Assembly (NCBI GenBank): GCA_023935145.1
Contig: CM043699.1
Location: forward strand, 66,313,638 to 66,377,637
DNA length: 64,000 nt
Reading direction: 5' to 3'
Source: Bretschneidera sinensis
Lineage: Eukaryota > Streptophyta > Magnoliopsida > Brassicales > Akaniaceae
The notes below the pieces were generated by a model. The model ran no database searches and had not been told where the DNA came from. It saw only the letters and a program-made list of their open reading frames with translations. Shown in pieces: positions 22,079 through 33,199 of the stretch. Each line of letters begins with the position of its first letter. Position 1 is the first letter of the stretch. A program made the translations under genes and the position numbers.

Positions 22079-23466
22079 TTACTTTCTAGTACTCAATTCC
22101 TTGGCCAATTGTCCCATCTGTATCTCTAGTCTTTGGATGGCTTGATCATGTTTTGCGGTGATTTGCCTCATTTTAGTCAGAAATTGCCTTGTCTCTTCCA
22201 TGAATTGTTCATGTGTATTCAGGATTTGTTGCTGTTGAGACGCTAATTGGCTCACAAGACTTTTGAGGTCATTCTTCTTTGGTTCAGGAACAGATTGGGC
22301 TGCTGGTTGGAAGTTTCTTTGCTGCCCTTGACTATTTTGATTGTTGCTCCATGAGAAATTTGAGTGATTCTGCCATCCAGGGTTGTATATGTTTGCATAA
22401 GGATTGTTCTTTGGCGGATAATTATTTGGTCCCACAAAGTTAGCTTACTCATGATCTGCAGATGAATATAAGGGACATGTATCAGTATTATGATCAGATT
22501 GTGAGCAAATGGCACATACTTGGAGTGGTGTAGCTGGTGGGTTAGATGAGGTGTGTTGAGTAGCCATGGCTTTAACCAATGGGTCTAGCTTTCTCTCCAC
22601 AGCAGCTATTTGAGGAGATGATCCTCTATTCAGGCTTACCTCATACATACCCTTACTCTTGGTTATATGTCTACCTCGAGAGGAGAACTGTTGTGTGTGT
22701 TCACTTAAGGTTTCGAAGAGTTCCATCGCTTCTTCGCTGCTTTTCTCCATCAGCACTCCTCCACAACCTGAATCCACAATATTTTTGTTAGAGTCACTCA
22801 AACCTTCATAGAAAGCTTATACCAGTTCATCTTGAGGTAGGTTGTGGTGGGGGCATTTGAATAGTAGCTCGTTGAAGTGTCCCCAGGCCTCGAAGAATAG
22901 ATCTCCATCTTTTTATTGGAGGGATTGAATTTCCTTCCTCATTTTCCTCGTCTTTTGGTCTGGGAAGAACTTCTTTAGAAATTTGCTAGCCAACTCCTCC
23001 CAAGTGTGGATGGAAACTGTAGGCAAAGAATTATACCATATTTTAGCATTATCTTTCAAGGAAAAAGGGAAAAAATCAACCTTATTCCTTCTTGGTCTAA
23101 GCCTCGGATGTGTTGGAATTTGCAGAGGTCGAAAAACTCTCGAAGGTGCAAATGTGGATCCTCACTAGGTGTACGCCTAAAGTGAGTCAGTGCACTGAGT
23201 ATCTACGGAGATATGTAGTGGTTTCCTTCCGCTTCAGGTTGATACGTAATGTATGAATATTGATCGAGGTTCTGTGGGATGAAAGATTGCTTCATCGGCC
23301 TTCGCTCAGGTGGTTGTTGTTCGGCTATCTGTTCTGCCATTGGTATTTCTTCTTCAATTCCTTGTTCTACCTCTTCTGAGTTATCTCTAAGCCTTTGTTT
23401 GATAGTCCGCTCAAGCTCGGTATCAAGGGGAAGGAATGCCGAATGCTTGGATCGACGTCCGTGCAT
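22079..23466 (-). pseudogene. G2 gag
   Basis: Starts at the ATG at 23466 (MHGRRSKHSAFLPLDTELER). The N-terminal piece ends at NHYISP near 23203. The capsid core (22990-23200) is frame-broken. The middle piece (22801-22445) has MEKSSEEAMELFETLSEH and the knuckle CAICSQSDHNTDTC (CX2CX4HX4C). The last piece (22435-22079) has YNPGWQNHSNFSWSNNQ, a Gln-rich coiled coil and QMGQLAKELSTRK. Stops at 23203, 22445 and 22079 disrupt it. Confidence 0.88.
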
Positions 23467-23742
23467 GAATCAGTGGCAATTATGTAAGTGCAGCAGTCAA
23501 ACACTGCTGCTCGGATGACTCTCTGCCTAAATTACGCTCGATCGCACAAGAGGGTGCGCTTGATCGCAAGTGGCACAGAAAGCTCACCTGGAGTACCTGA
23601 AACAGAAAAAAAGGAAATTGATTAGGGTTTTCATGGAACAAAAAATAAGATAAACACAATAATTAAGAATGGAATAGAAAAAAAGGAAATAACAATAATT
23701 AAACTAAATGAAAAATTAATTCTAAAAAGAAATTTAGCGCAA

Positions 23743-23760
23743 TCCCCGGCAACGATGCCA
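23743..23760 (-). promoter_or_regulatory. G2 primer binding site
   Basis: Minus-strand TGGCATCGTTGCCGGGGA, six bases from the LTR border. It matches the G4 tRNA-Asp-type site except for two transitions. Confidence 0.8.
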
Positions 23761-23766
23761 AAAACT

Positions 23767-24959
23767 TGTTGTGACGATTATCTACCTAAATAAATACGCA
23801 AATAATTGCACTAGTTTTACTTGCAAGTGCACAAGGTCAGTTGTAGCATAGTGTGCAAGTGCGAGATCATTTCCACAGAGATTGGTGAATTTCAATTTAG
23901 AATTAGTTTCTTCAAAGTAAAAAGAGAAATAATTGTTCATTGTGAGTGAATAATAATGAGAACATAGGACTACGATATCCACCACTAACTATACTTTCCC
24001 ACTAAGTAAAGTGTCAATGCTCTAGCCTTATCATGAATATTTAATGGTTTCCAACCTAAGGGCTTGGCCCATACCTTAGGCTATTGATCTCCCTATGCAA
24101 CAAGTTACACATGGTGTATACTCTAACTATTTTCTCTCTTAAGGGATTCAGCATAGGTGTATACTGAGTTGTTCCTTAAGAGAGCATGATGGCTATGGAT
24201 ATCGGCAACCACACGGGACCTAGGGCTTGGTTCGCTCTCGGTTTCTCATGTTGATTAACCCGAGAATCCAGTGTGTTCGACTAACTTATCCATACCACAT
24301 GCATGCGTTGGTCAGACACACACATATGAGGAATTTAAATACAAACAGGCATTAATCAAGTTAAACATTCTAACAAGGCTATAGCAAAGATAATCAATAA
24401 ATAAACATGTGGAAAAGCATAACTAGGGCTTCAATCGAGCCCTATAAGAGTTTAGTTACACATGCTAGTTAAACTAAACATTCTAAACATAATGAAATAA
24501 AACAGAAGAAGACTCGGGAGACGAGTCGTCAATTCCTCTCCTAAGCTTGCTACTTCGAAACTAAAACAAAAGGTCTGATTTACGTGTTTTATAGGGCTAT
24601 TTATAGGGTACTCATGGTGTCCCGAAACCCTAATTTCCTATTTGGAATCTGGAGACTTCTTTCCATATCTGGCTCTGCCGCCCCTCCAGTGATTGTGCTC
24701 GATCGTATGTGGGATACTTCTCCAAGTGCGCTCGTGTGCTTGTGAGCTCGATCACAAGGGAGGTGCGCTCGAGCGCACCTTGCTGGATGGCAAAACTTGA
24801 CCTTTGCTCTTAAAAGCTCCAAATTATTATCTTTTTGTTCAAGTCTTGTGAAAAACATATAAAACACGAAAATGAAGTAGAATCTACTGAAATAGATAAA
24901 TAAAGAACCTAAAAAGCATAAATTAAGGGGCTTCAATATGACTATTTAAGCACTTATCA
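23767..24959 (-). repeat. G2 5' LTR (1,193 bp)
   Basis: Plus-strand borders TGTTGTGACG...CACTTATCA. It is shorter than the 3' LTR, partly by a deletion near 24276 (CCAGTGTG joined to TTCGACTAAC; compare 16790-16850). It holds a perfect 20-bp palindrome, AGGTGCGCTCGAGCGCACCT, at 24761-24780. Confidence 0.92.
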
Positions 24960-24965
24960 ATCATC

Positions 24966-25959
24966 TTGATCTATGTTGATGATATGTTGCTAGCTGGGAG
25001 CAGCATGGAAAAGATAGGAAAATTGAAATCTCAACTCAGTGAGGAGTTTGAGATGAAGGATATTGGCCATGCACAGAAGATCCTTGGGATGAATATAATC
25101 CGAAAAAGGGAGAAACAGATTGAAGATCTCTCAAACTTCCTACATAGAGAAGATGATATCTAAGTTCTCTATGGAAGATAGCAGACCAGTGAAGGTTCCC
25201 CTTGCTGGTCATTTCAAGTTCTCTAGCGATCAATGTTCAAGATCAGAGGCGGAAAAGAAGAAAATGGAAAAGGTCCCTTACTTTAGTGCGGTTGGTTCAG
25301 TTATGTTCACCATAGTAAGCACTAAACATGATATTGCTCATGCGATAAGTGTCCTTAATAAGTTTATGAGTAATCCTGAAAATGAGCATTAGCTTGGGAT
25401 GAAGTGGTTGCTGAGGTACTTGAAGGGAAGCCCAGAAGTAGGGCTGATTTATGAGAAGAGGGGTAAGTAAATCTGTCTTGAAGGTTATGCGGATTCGGAC
25501 TATGGAGCAAACTAGGATAAAAAAAGATCAATTACCTCCTACTTCTTCAACTTAAGTGGATGTTGTGTAAGTTGGAAGGCTTAGTTACAGCCGGTGGTAG
25601 CAATCTCAACAACCGAGGCTGAGTACATAGCGGCTATGGAAGCCATCAAGGAGGCTATGTGGTGCAAAGGGTTATTGGAAGAGTTAAAGGTACTAGAAGA
25701 GCAGGTTGTAGTGTATTCGGATAGCCAAAGTGCATTGTATTTGTGTAAGAATCCGGTGTTCCATGAGAGGACAAAGCACATGGATGTTCGGTACCATTTC
25801 ATTCGAAAAAATGTTACGAAAGGATGCATTCATGTGGACAAGGTAGCCATGGAAGAAAACCTTGCGGATTTAGGTACTAAAGTTCTACCTCTAAGTAAGT
25901 TCAATCATTACCTTGGACTACTTAGGATTGGAGTCGGTTCATATGATGACTCAAGATGA
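24966..25959 (+). pseudogene. Copia-2 reverse transcriptase end and RNase H
   Basis: MIYVDDMLLAGSSMEKI holds the catalytic YVDD box. Then come FEMKDIGHAQKILGMNI, SQTSYIEKMISKFSMED, PVKVPLAGHFKFSSDQC and AVGSVMF. RNase H continues in 25594-25959 with STTEAEYIAAMEAIKEAMWC, SDSQSALYLCKNPVFHER and ADLGTKVLPL. A frameshift near 25130 and stops near 25392, 25468, 25515 and 25584 inactivate it. Confidence 0.9.
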
Positions 25960-26022
25960 GTTTGGATACTGAGTTCTCTGCACAATGGGTTCGGGTTTAA
26001 TCGCTTAGACAAAAGTAGAGAT

Positions 26023-26746
26023 TGTTGGTATTTGTCTTAGCATTAAACGGTTGCAAGGAATGAGGAAAATTCAGTATGGAGTGCACACCAGGCCAAGCCA
26101 TGGCCTTGCCTTGTCCAAGCCATGGTGCACAGCATGGAGGAGTGCTGGAGGTAGGGCACACCGTAGCTCAGCCTCCCCAAGGGCGCAACACCCAGAATGG
26201 ATGCAAGTGGAGGTGTTTTAGCCCTATTCCTGGCCGCAGCACACCCTGTTTCAGGCCGCGACGCTAGGCACACTGATGCACACATATTTCAGCCTTTAGT
26301 TGAGTTCATGAGACATGCTCAAAATGCATAAGATCACTAAGGATTGATGGCGGGCCATGGTTAATTTGTCATCAAGATCTAAGGGTAGAGATTAACCCTC
26401 AAGATTGGTCAAGAAAGGCTGGTTATAAAGAGAGAAGTAGTATAGATTGTGGGTAGACTGCTTTTGTAATAGTTCTATCACTTTCTTTCTTCTCTTCTTG
26501 GTTCTTCAACAACTTAGGTTTTTTGGAGAGGGTTGTTATATTTTGAAAAGAACTCCATTGATAAGATAGTGCAGAGAGCTTGGAGGAGCTCACGGGGATG
26601 TAAGGACATTGCCGAACCTCGATAACAAATTGCTTGTGCTCTTTTCTTTCTTGTTTTCGTTTGCTATTTCATTTCATTACAAGTCATTCTAGACTTGAGT
26701 GTTTGGGAATCATCACCTAGGCATTCTTGTGAGGTGATTTCCAACA
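26023..26746 (+). repeat. Copia-2 3' LTR (724 bp)
   Basis: TGTTGGTATTTGTC...GATTTCCAACA, preceded by the polypurine tract AAAAGTAGAGAT. It is about 270 bp shorter than the copia-D LTRs. Its GC-rich cassette (26080-26270, with CCAAGCCATGG words) differs from those of copia-1 and copia-D, while both ends are shared. Confidence 0.92.
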
Positions 26747-27939
26747 CAAAGGGTAGAGGGTAGAGCTATGGGAGATCGCATTCCAAACCGAAGTTTGAAG
26801 GAAGGCGATGCTTCTACTGCAATAAGGAGGGCCATTTCAAGAAATATTACAAGAAGAAGATATGGGATGAGAGAGGAAGAAGCCATACCAACAATGGAGA
26901 GGCTTCGGTTGCCAAAGGAGAACAATAAGATGATGTTCTTGTTGTGTGCTCAAATGTGAGCAGGAGGCAAGGCAGTGAGAAATGGATCCTGGATTCTGGG
27001 TGCACTTATCAAATGTTCTCTCATAAGGATTGGTTCAAGAATTTCAAGGAAACCAATGATGGAGAGGTTTTCTTGGGGAATGATACTTCTTGCCAAGTGA
27101 GGGGGATAGGAGACATCCAGTTGAGGATATTTGATGGAGTCACAAGGCTGCTGCGGAATGTGAGATATCTTCCAGATTTGAGAAGAAACTTGATCTCATT
27201 GGGGCAGCTAGATTCTATAGGGTATACATACAAGGCAGAGGGAGGAAAGGTCAAGGTAACCAAGGGATCTTTGGTAGTGATCAAAGCAGCAATAAAGGAT
27301 GGTCTTTATGAGATGATAAGAGAGACAGAAATCAAGGATCAAGCAGCAAGCTTGATAACTAAGATGGATATGGCAACCCTTTGGTACACTCGCTTGGGAC
27401 ATATGAGTGAAAAGGGTCTACACGTTCTCATCAATGATGGTCTACTTGGTGGTGACAAAGTAGAGAAACTTGATTTCTGCGAGTGTTGCACTCTTGGGAA
27501 GCAACATCGGGTTAGCTTCAACACCGGAGTGCACAAGTCTAAGGGCATTCTTGACTACATTCATTCGGACCTTTGGGGACCAGCAAGAACACCAACACAA
27601 GGAGGTAATCTTTACTTTCTATCTTTAATTGATGATTATTCAAGAAAGGTTTGGGTTGATTTGCTTAAAAATAAATCAAATGCTTTGAATAAATTTGTGG
27701 TGTGGAAAAAGTTGTTGGAGACTCAATCGGGTAGGGTAGTTAAGGCTTTACTAACCGATAATGGCTTAGAATTTTACAATAAGGATTTTGGTAAATTCTA
27801 TGAATTAAATGGAATTCTAAGACATAGAAAGGTTGTAAAAATACCTCAGCGAAATGGAGTTGCTGAGAGGATGAATAGGAACCTTATGGAAAAGGTTAGG
27901 TGCATGTTAATTGGGTCCGGTTTACCAAAATATTTTTGA
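26747..27939 (+). pseudogene. Copia-3 protease, GAG-pre-integrase and integrase core
   Basis: The frame from 26944 to 27939 is open for 331 codons: protease KWILDSGCTYQM (D-S-G), LRNVRYLPDLRRNLISLGQLD, zinc domain HTRLGHMSEKG with CECCTLGKQH, IHSDLWGP (D), LLTDNGLEF (D) and RNGVAERMNRNL (E). All three catalytic acids are kept. Upstream, the Gag knuckle RCFYCNKEGHFKKYY has its last Cys changed to Tyr and the frame shifts before the protease. A stop at 27939 (GGG to TGA) separates the integrase C-terminus. Confidence 0.9.
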
Positions 27940-28577
27940 GGGGAAGCTGTGTCTACTGCTGCATGTTTGGTTAATAAATCACCCTCTAGAGCTTTAGAGC
28001 TCAAGACTCCCGAAGAGATGTGGAGTGGGAAACCCCCTGAGTTGAGCAACCTTAGGAATTTTGGGTGTGCTGCGTTTGCATATCTAAAGGATGATAAACT
28101 TAGCCCAAGGTCTAGAAAATGTGTGTTTCTAGGGTATGGTGATGGGGTTAAGGGGTATAGGTTGTGGTCCTTAGAGTCAAAAGGAATGAAACTCATAATA
28201 AGTAGGGATGTTATTTTTAATGAATTGTTATTTCCCTATTTGGAGAAAACTAACTCTACAGGGGCTAGTGAACAAACTAGTCCAGTATTTGTGGAGCATA
28301 GCATCAAGGAAAATTTAGTTCAGGTTAAGCAAGAATGCAAGAGGGTTCGGACCAAGTAGAGCCCATTGATGAAGGCCAAGCTCAGGACACTCAAGAGGAG
28401 GCTGAACTAGAAGAGGTTGATGCATCATGTCAGAATGACTACCAGCTCACAAGGGACCGGGGAAGGAGGGTGGTTAGACCACCTTTGAGATATGGGTTTG
28501 CGAATGCTAATGTAGCAGCTCCTTGTTCAGAAAGATGGATGCCATGGAATGTAAGGATTCGTCAAGATAGTAGCTAG
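27940..28577 (+). pseudogene. Copia-3 integrase C-terminal region and linker
   Basis: EEMWSGKPPELSNLRNFGCAAF and KCVFLGYGDGVKGYRLW are the copia integrase C-terminal landmarks. They are followed by FNELLFPYLEKTN and an acidic, Gln/Glu-rich linker. A frameshift near 28340 moves the linker to another frame (DEGQAQDTQEEAELEEVD). A deletion near 28530 removes the TYMDAMEC-type segment boundary. Confidence 0.85.
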
Positions 28578-30012
28578 CTATGGAGAAAGAAATGGATTCT
28601 TTGAGGAAGAACAACTCTTGGGAACTGGTGCCCAAACCAGAAAAACAGGGAGTTATGGATTGTAGGTGGATCTACAAGATCAAATAAGGGAACACTCCAT
28701 GGGATGAAGTTTGGTATAAAGCTGGGCTGGTGGTGAAGGGGTTCACACAAAGGGAAGGCATAGATTTCACCGAAATATTCTCAGTGGTTGTGAAGTACAA
28801 GACGATACGGATAGTATTGGCAATGGTGGTCCAATTTGATTGGGAGATCGAGCAAATGGATGTGAAGACAGCATTCTTGCATGGAGAGCTTGATGAGACC
28901 ATCTACATGAGGTAACTCGAAGGCTATGAAGAAGGAAGGTAGGGAGAGTTGGTGTGCCAATTGAAAGAAGCTATAGCCTGAAGCAATCACCTCGGCAATG
29001 GAATAGGAGGTTCGATTCCTTTGTAACTAGCTTGGGTTTTATGAGGAGCTACTATGATTCGTGCTTGTATTACAAGGGGCATAAGATGGAGGAAGTGGTG
29101 ATCATCCTCATCTATGTTGATGATATGCTGCTGGTTGGGAGCAACATGGAGAGGATAGAAAAATTACAATCTCAACTCAGTGAGAAGTTTGAGATGAAGG
29201 ATCTTGGCCATGCACAGAAGATCCTTGGGATGAGCATAATCCGGGAAAGGAAGAGAAACAGATTTAAGATTTCTCAGACTTCCTATATAGAGAAGATGAT
29301 ATCTAAGTTCTCTATGGAAGATAGCAAACCAGTGAAGGTTCCCCTTGCTGATCATTTCAAGTTCTCCAGTGATCAATGTCCAAGATCAGAGGCGGAGAAG
29401 AAGGAAATGGAAAAGGTCCCTTACTCTAGTGCGGTTGGATCAGTTATGTTCGCCATGGTAAGCACTAGACTTGACATTGCTCATGCAATAAGTGTTCTCA
29501 GTAGGTTTATAAGTAATCCCGAAAAGGAGCATTGGCTTGGGATGAAGTGGTTGCTGAGGTACTTGAAGGGAAGCCTAGATGTGGGGCTGGTCTATGAGAA
29601 GAGGGGTAAGTCCATCGGTCTTGAAAGTTATGCTGATTCGGACTATAGAGCAGAGTGGGATAAAAGAAGATCGATTACCTCCTACTTCTTCAACTTAAAC
29701 GGATGTTATATAAGTTGGAAGGCTCAGTTGCAACCGGTGGTAGCACTCTCAACAACCAAGGCTGAGTACATAGCGGTAATGGAAGCCATTAAGGAGGGTT
29801 GTTGGAAGAGTTGAAGGTACTAAAAGAGCAAGTGGTGGTGTATTCGGATAGCCAAAGTGCGTTGCACTCTTGTAAGAATCTGGTGTTCCATGAGAGGACA
29901 AAGCATATAGATGTTCTGTGTCATTTTATTTAGGAAAATGTTACGAAAGGATGCATTCATGTGGACAAGGTAGCCACAGAAGAAAATCCTGCAGATTGAG
30001 GTACCAAAGTTC
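28578..30012 (+). pseudogene. Copia-3 reverse transcriptase and RNase H
   Basis: RT motifs in order: [110 protein letters not shown]. The RNase H part has GLESYADSDYRAEWDKRRSI and LSTTKAEYIAVMEAIKE. The piece 28954-29814 is open for 286 codons. A stop after YMR (28913), a frameshift near 28970 and a deletion near 29800 (ATKEAMWCK lost) inactivate the whole. Confidence 0.9.
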
Positions 30013-30122
30013 TACCTCTAAATAAGTTCAATCATTGCCTTGGACTTCTTAGAATTGGAGTCGGTTAATATGGTGACTCAAGTTGAGTTTGGATCCTGAG
30101 TTCTCTACACAATGGGTTCGGG

Positions 30123-30927
30123 TTTAATCGCTGTGCCTCACCCTGCAGCAAGTCTAGGATGTATGCCCTCCAGGCCACGCCGTGGCTCAGCTTCCCCAAG
30201 GTGCGGCACCCAGCAAAGTGAAGAGTGGAGGTGGTTCAGCCCTGTTTCAGGCAGCAGCATGCCCTGTTCTAGGCCGCGGCTTGAAGGCACACCTGATGCT
30301 TATGTTTCAGCATTTCAAATGGTGCGTGAGGCATGAACAAAATGCGCAGGATCACTTAGGATTGTTGAAGGGCTGTGATTGATTGGTCCTCAAGATCTAA
30401 GGGTGGAGATTGACTTCAAAGATTGGCTTAAGAAGTGGTGCACTATATAAAGGGTCATCTAGCTTCAATCTCAATACAAGTAAGTCACAAGACATCAAGA
30501 GAGATTATCGTCATCAAACAAGAAAAATTCAAGTGCAAGTGTGAGAGTGCAAAGACACAAAAAACACAGGAGAGGCACTAGATAGATCTGAAAGAGAGGT
30601 TGGTTATTTAGAGAGAGAGTTGTATAGATTAAGGAGAAGGGCTTTGTAATAGTTCCTTATCACTTTCTATTTTCTCTTCTTTCATTCTTCAAGAACTTGA
30701 GATACTTGAAGAGGATTTGCTGTATCTGTAAAGAACCATTGATTTAGTGTAGAGAGTTCGGAGGAACTCACGGGGACGTAGGCTACCGCCAAACCTCGAT
30801 AACAATTGCTGATGTTCTTTCTTTGATTAGTTTTGATTCCTGTTTTGTTTCAGTTGTATTACAAGTCGTTCTAGACTTGAGTGTTTGGAAGATCACCACC
30901 TGGGCATCTTGAGGTGGTTTCCTAACA
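30123..30927 (+). repeat. Copia-3 3' LTR lacking its first part
   Basis: Compared with copia-2, the polypurine tract and the LTR start (TGTTGGTATTTGTC) are deleted: TTTAATCGCT joins directly to GTGCCTCACC. The TATA box TATATAAAG is at 30444-30452. It ends GGTTTCCTAACA. Confidence 0.85.
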
Positions 30928-31196
30928 TTCTTCCTCTTCTTCTTCTTCTTCTTCTTCTTCTTCCTCATCTTCTTCTCCTTTTTCTTCTTCTTCTTCTTCT
31001 TCTTCTTCTTCTTCTTCTTCTTCTTCTCCTCCTCCTCCTCCTCCTCCTTCTTCTCCTCCTTCTTCTTTTTCTTCTCCTTTATCTTCTTCTTCTCCTTTCT
31101 CTCCTCCTTCTTTTTCTTCTTCTTCTTCTTCTCCTCCATAGTCTTGTTCTTCTCCTTCTTCTTCTTCTTCTTTTTCTCCTTCTTCTTCTCTTTCTT

Positions 31197-31228
<32 letters not shown>

Positions 31229-31700
31229 ACTCTTTCTTCTTCTTCTCCTTCCTCTCCTTTTTCTTCTTCTTCTTCTTCTTCTTCTTACCCTTCTTCTTTT
31301 TCTTCTCTTTCTTCTCCTCCTCTTTCTTATTCTTCTTCTTTTTCGTCTTCTTCTTTTTCTCACGCATCTTCTTCTTCTTCTTCTTTTTTTCTTCTTCTTC
31401 TTCTTTTTCTTCTTCTTCTCCTGCTTCTTCTTCTTCTTATTAGTCTTCTCCTTCTTCTTCTCCTTCTTCTTCTTCTTCTTCTTATTCCTCTTCTTCTCCT
31501 TCTTTTTCTTCTTCTTATTCTTATTCTTCCTCTTCTTCTCCTTTTTCTTATTCTTATTCTTCTCCTGCTCCTTCTTCTTATTCTTTTCTTCTCCTTCTTC
31601 TCCTTCTTCTTCTACTTTTTCTTCTTCTTCTCTTTCTTCTTCTTCTCCTTCTTCTTCTCCAACTTCACCTTCTCTTTCCTCTTCTTCTTCTTCTTCTTTT
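30928..31700. repeat. TTC/GAA microsatellite, left segment
   Basis: About 770 bp of TTC with interspersed TCC, TTTC and CTC units on the plus strand, a near-pure pyrimidine strand. Three-frame poly-Leu, poly-Ser or poly-Phe readings, and poly-Lys/Arg on the other strand, are by-products. Confidence 0.97.
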
Positions 31701-31800
31701 ACTCCAAATGTAAAAGAAGGAAATATGTGATCTCACACTCACTCTATTACAAGTAAAGCTCACTCCAAATGTACTCTGCCTACTACATTGATTGTTCACT

Positions 31801-32093
31801 TATTTATAGAATTTGGGCGGACTTCAATGGATTTGGAATCTGAGTGTGCAGACTTCAAACGGTTTTGAATCTATGCTTTGATTGCTTTGAAGATAAGATG
31901 CTTTGTTGCATCTTTGCTTTTGGACTTCGGAGATGCTTTGTCGGGCATCTTTGCTTTTTGCTTTTTGCTTTTTTACTTTTGGACTTCTGAGATGCTTTGT
32001 CGGGCATCTTTGCTTTTTGCTTTTTGTTTTTGTGCTTTTGGACTTCTGAGATGCTTTGTTAGACATTTCTTGCCTTCATTTGATGATACGTCA
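31801..32093 (-). promoter_or_regulatory. Caulimovirid promoter-like region with 59-bp repeats
   Basis: Minus strand, downstream of the polyprotein end. A TATAAATA box lies at 31801-31808. Tandem repeats starting at 31896, 31931, 31990 and 32049 (AGATGCTTTGT on the plus strand, 59 bp apart for the last three) follow. A TGACGTATCATC element lies at 32082-32093 and resembles the as-1 TGACG sites of caulimovirus promoters. A short reading frame across the repeats (MSNKASQKSKS) is probably not a gene. Confidence 0.65.
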
Positions 32094-32199
32094 TGAGAGA
32101 TCAAACGCATCATAGGGGTCTTGAGCAAACTATACTGGAGTTTTATTCAGATCATCATCCGGAGTTTAGGTACTATCGTCACTGTCGGATAATTGAGAG

Positions 32200-33103
32200 A
32201 GTTCTTCTAGTAACTTTTTTCTTTTCTCTTGCTTGGATAACTTCTTAATTCAAGAAGAACTTGATGGATTTTGCATATATTTAGAATAATGGGGATTGTC
32301 AAAAAACCAATTTTTAATGACTTGGATGCTGGCCAGTGAGCAATCATATTTTGCCACCATTTAACTTTGAAAATTCTTTTGACAGCCAAGATGTCAAAAG
32401 GAGTTCCTGTAATAATATAATCTCACGAAATAATCCATGGGATAGAGAAAACGGCACAAAAAATCATTTCATGAGAATATGTTTTTTCTGCAGTTGTGTT
32501 TTGTTTGAAGTGTATCAAGGAGTCCTTGATAGGAGGGAGTATAGATGGGTCACTGCCAAAGAAAATCCATTAATCAAAAATCCATATTGGTAGATTTATT
32601 GAGCATTTTTTGTCAAAAAATATGAACCATGAATGTGATTTTAGTCTTATGAAAAACATGTTGTACCATGCCATTTGATAGTCATGGTAATTATAAGTGG
32701 GTGGTATGGATGGCATGGAGAAGGCTTTTGGCTGGTAGTGGTCTTTGATTTTTTCTGGAGGTATTATCTTGAGTATTTTGCATTTAGAGTATGTAATAAA
32801 GTTGGGATCTACTGGGTCTTTTGCATGTGTTATCTCAAGTGACTGAGTACCAATCAATATTAGTTCATAGAATTTTTGGTTTTTCTTTGAATCTTCAGGA
32901 ATAAAATGAAATCCTGCAGAGAAAATTTTGTTAGTATAAACATAATCATTTATAATATCAGGATCATTTGTGGGTCTATCAATGCTTACGCATCTGATAT
33001 ATTCTTGATGGGGGTTTTTGGATATATTGGTTGGGCTGTTGAGAGGATAATGTTTGGGCATAAGTTTGGGGTGAAAGATTTGGAAATTCTTTAAGGGAGA
33101 CAA
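32200..33103 (-). pseudogene. Caulimovirid polyprotein C-terminal region
   Basis: Follows RNase H in the viral polyprotein. The open piece 33103-32570 contains IPPTYNYHDYQMAWYN and a HSWFIFF segment, which I recall from the C-terminal domain of plant endogenous pararetrovirus polyproteins. The function of this region is not well defined. It continues in broken frames to about 32207 with a basic end. Confidence 0.65.
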
Positions 33104-33199
33104 ATCTGTTTGGTCTTTGGGAGGTTTTGTGGCATAGTCTGCCAGGCTTTAAGGTTTATTTGAAGGTGATGACACCTTCTGCTTTCCCTTTTGTTTCAT

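Larger units (their letters stand above)
16282..24959 (-). mobile_element. Gypsy element G2, gag-protease plus extra ORF
   Basis: Minus-strand element with 5' LTR 23767-24959, primer site 23743-23760, gag, protease, an 870-bp spacer, an extra ORF (20041-18904), the post-pol motif, 3' untranslated region and 3' LTR 16282-17547. No RT, RNase H or integrase can be found. ATCAT follows its right end and also precedes G1. Layout is the same as G4. Confidence 0.92.
24960..26746 (+). mobile_element. Copia-2, right part
   Basis: Begins with ATCAT, the second copy of the duplication, and continues the copia-2 RT frame (CTTGATCTATGTTGATGATATG, as at 29104 in copia-3). It ends with the 3' LTR, followed by CAAAG and copia-3 gag sequence, which places copia-2 inside copia-3. 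Confidence 0.9.
26747..30927 (+). mobile_element. Copia-3, Tork/Tnt1-like element
   Basis: Enters inside the Gag RNA-binding region (copia-2 is inserted there), then protease, integrase, RT, RNase H and a 3' LTR lacking its first part. The right end CCTAACA touches the TTC tract at 30928. It is the best preserved copia here. Its gag start and 5' LTR lie left of the window. Confidence 0.92.

Noticed and set aside
10895..24959. A complete autonomous gypsy element formed by G1 plus G2
   Set aside because: The LTR orientations are opposite and neither part contains RT, RNase H or integrase sequence, so the block is two defective elements.
30885..31730. Long open frame rich in Leu, Phe and Ser (281 codons) and its Lys/Arg counterpart on the minus strand
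   Set aside because: Pure product of the TTC/GAA microsatellite read in different frames; no protein signature. The same applies to 38594-38963 and 59589-60136.
31824..32066. Small basic protein on the minus strand (MSNKASQKSKS...)
   Set aside because: It is a translation of the 59-bp promoter repeats. The repeating Lys/Ser content follows from the DNA repeat and there is no homologous gene at this place in the caulimovirid map that I recognise.
31896..32070. Possible CRISPR-like array (spaced repeats)
   Set aside because: Units are directly tandem with no unique spacers, and the context is a plant genome. The other tandem repeats (LTR palindromes, 3' untranslated repeats) also lack spacers.
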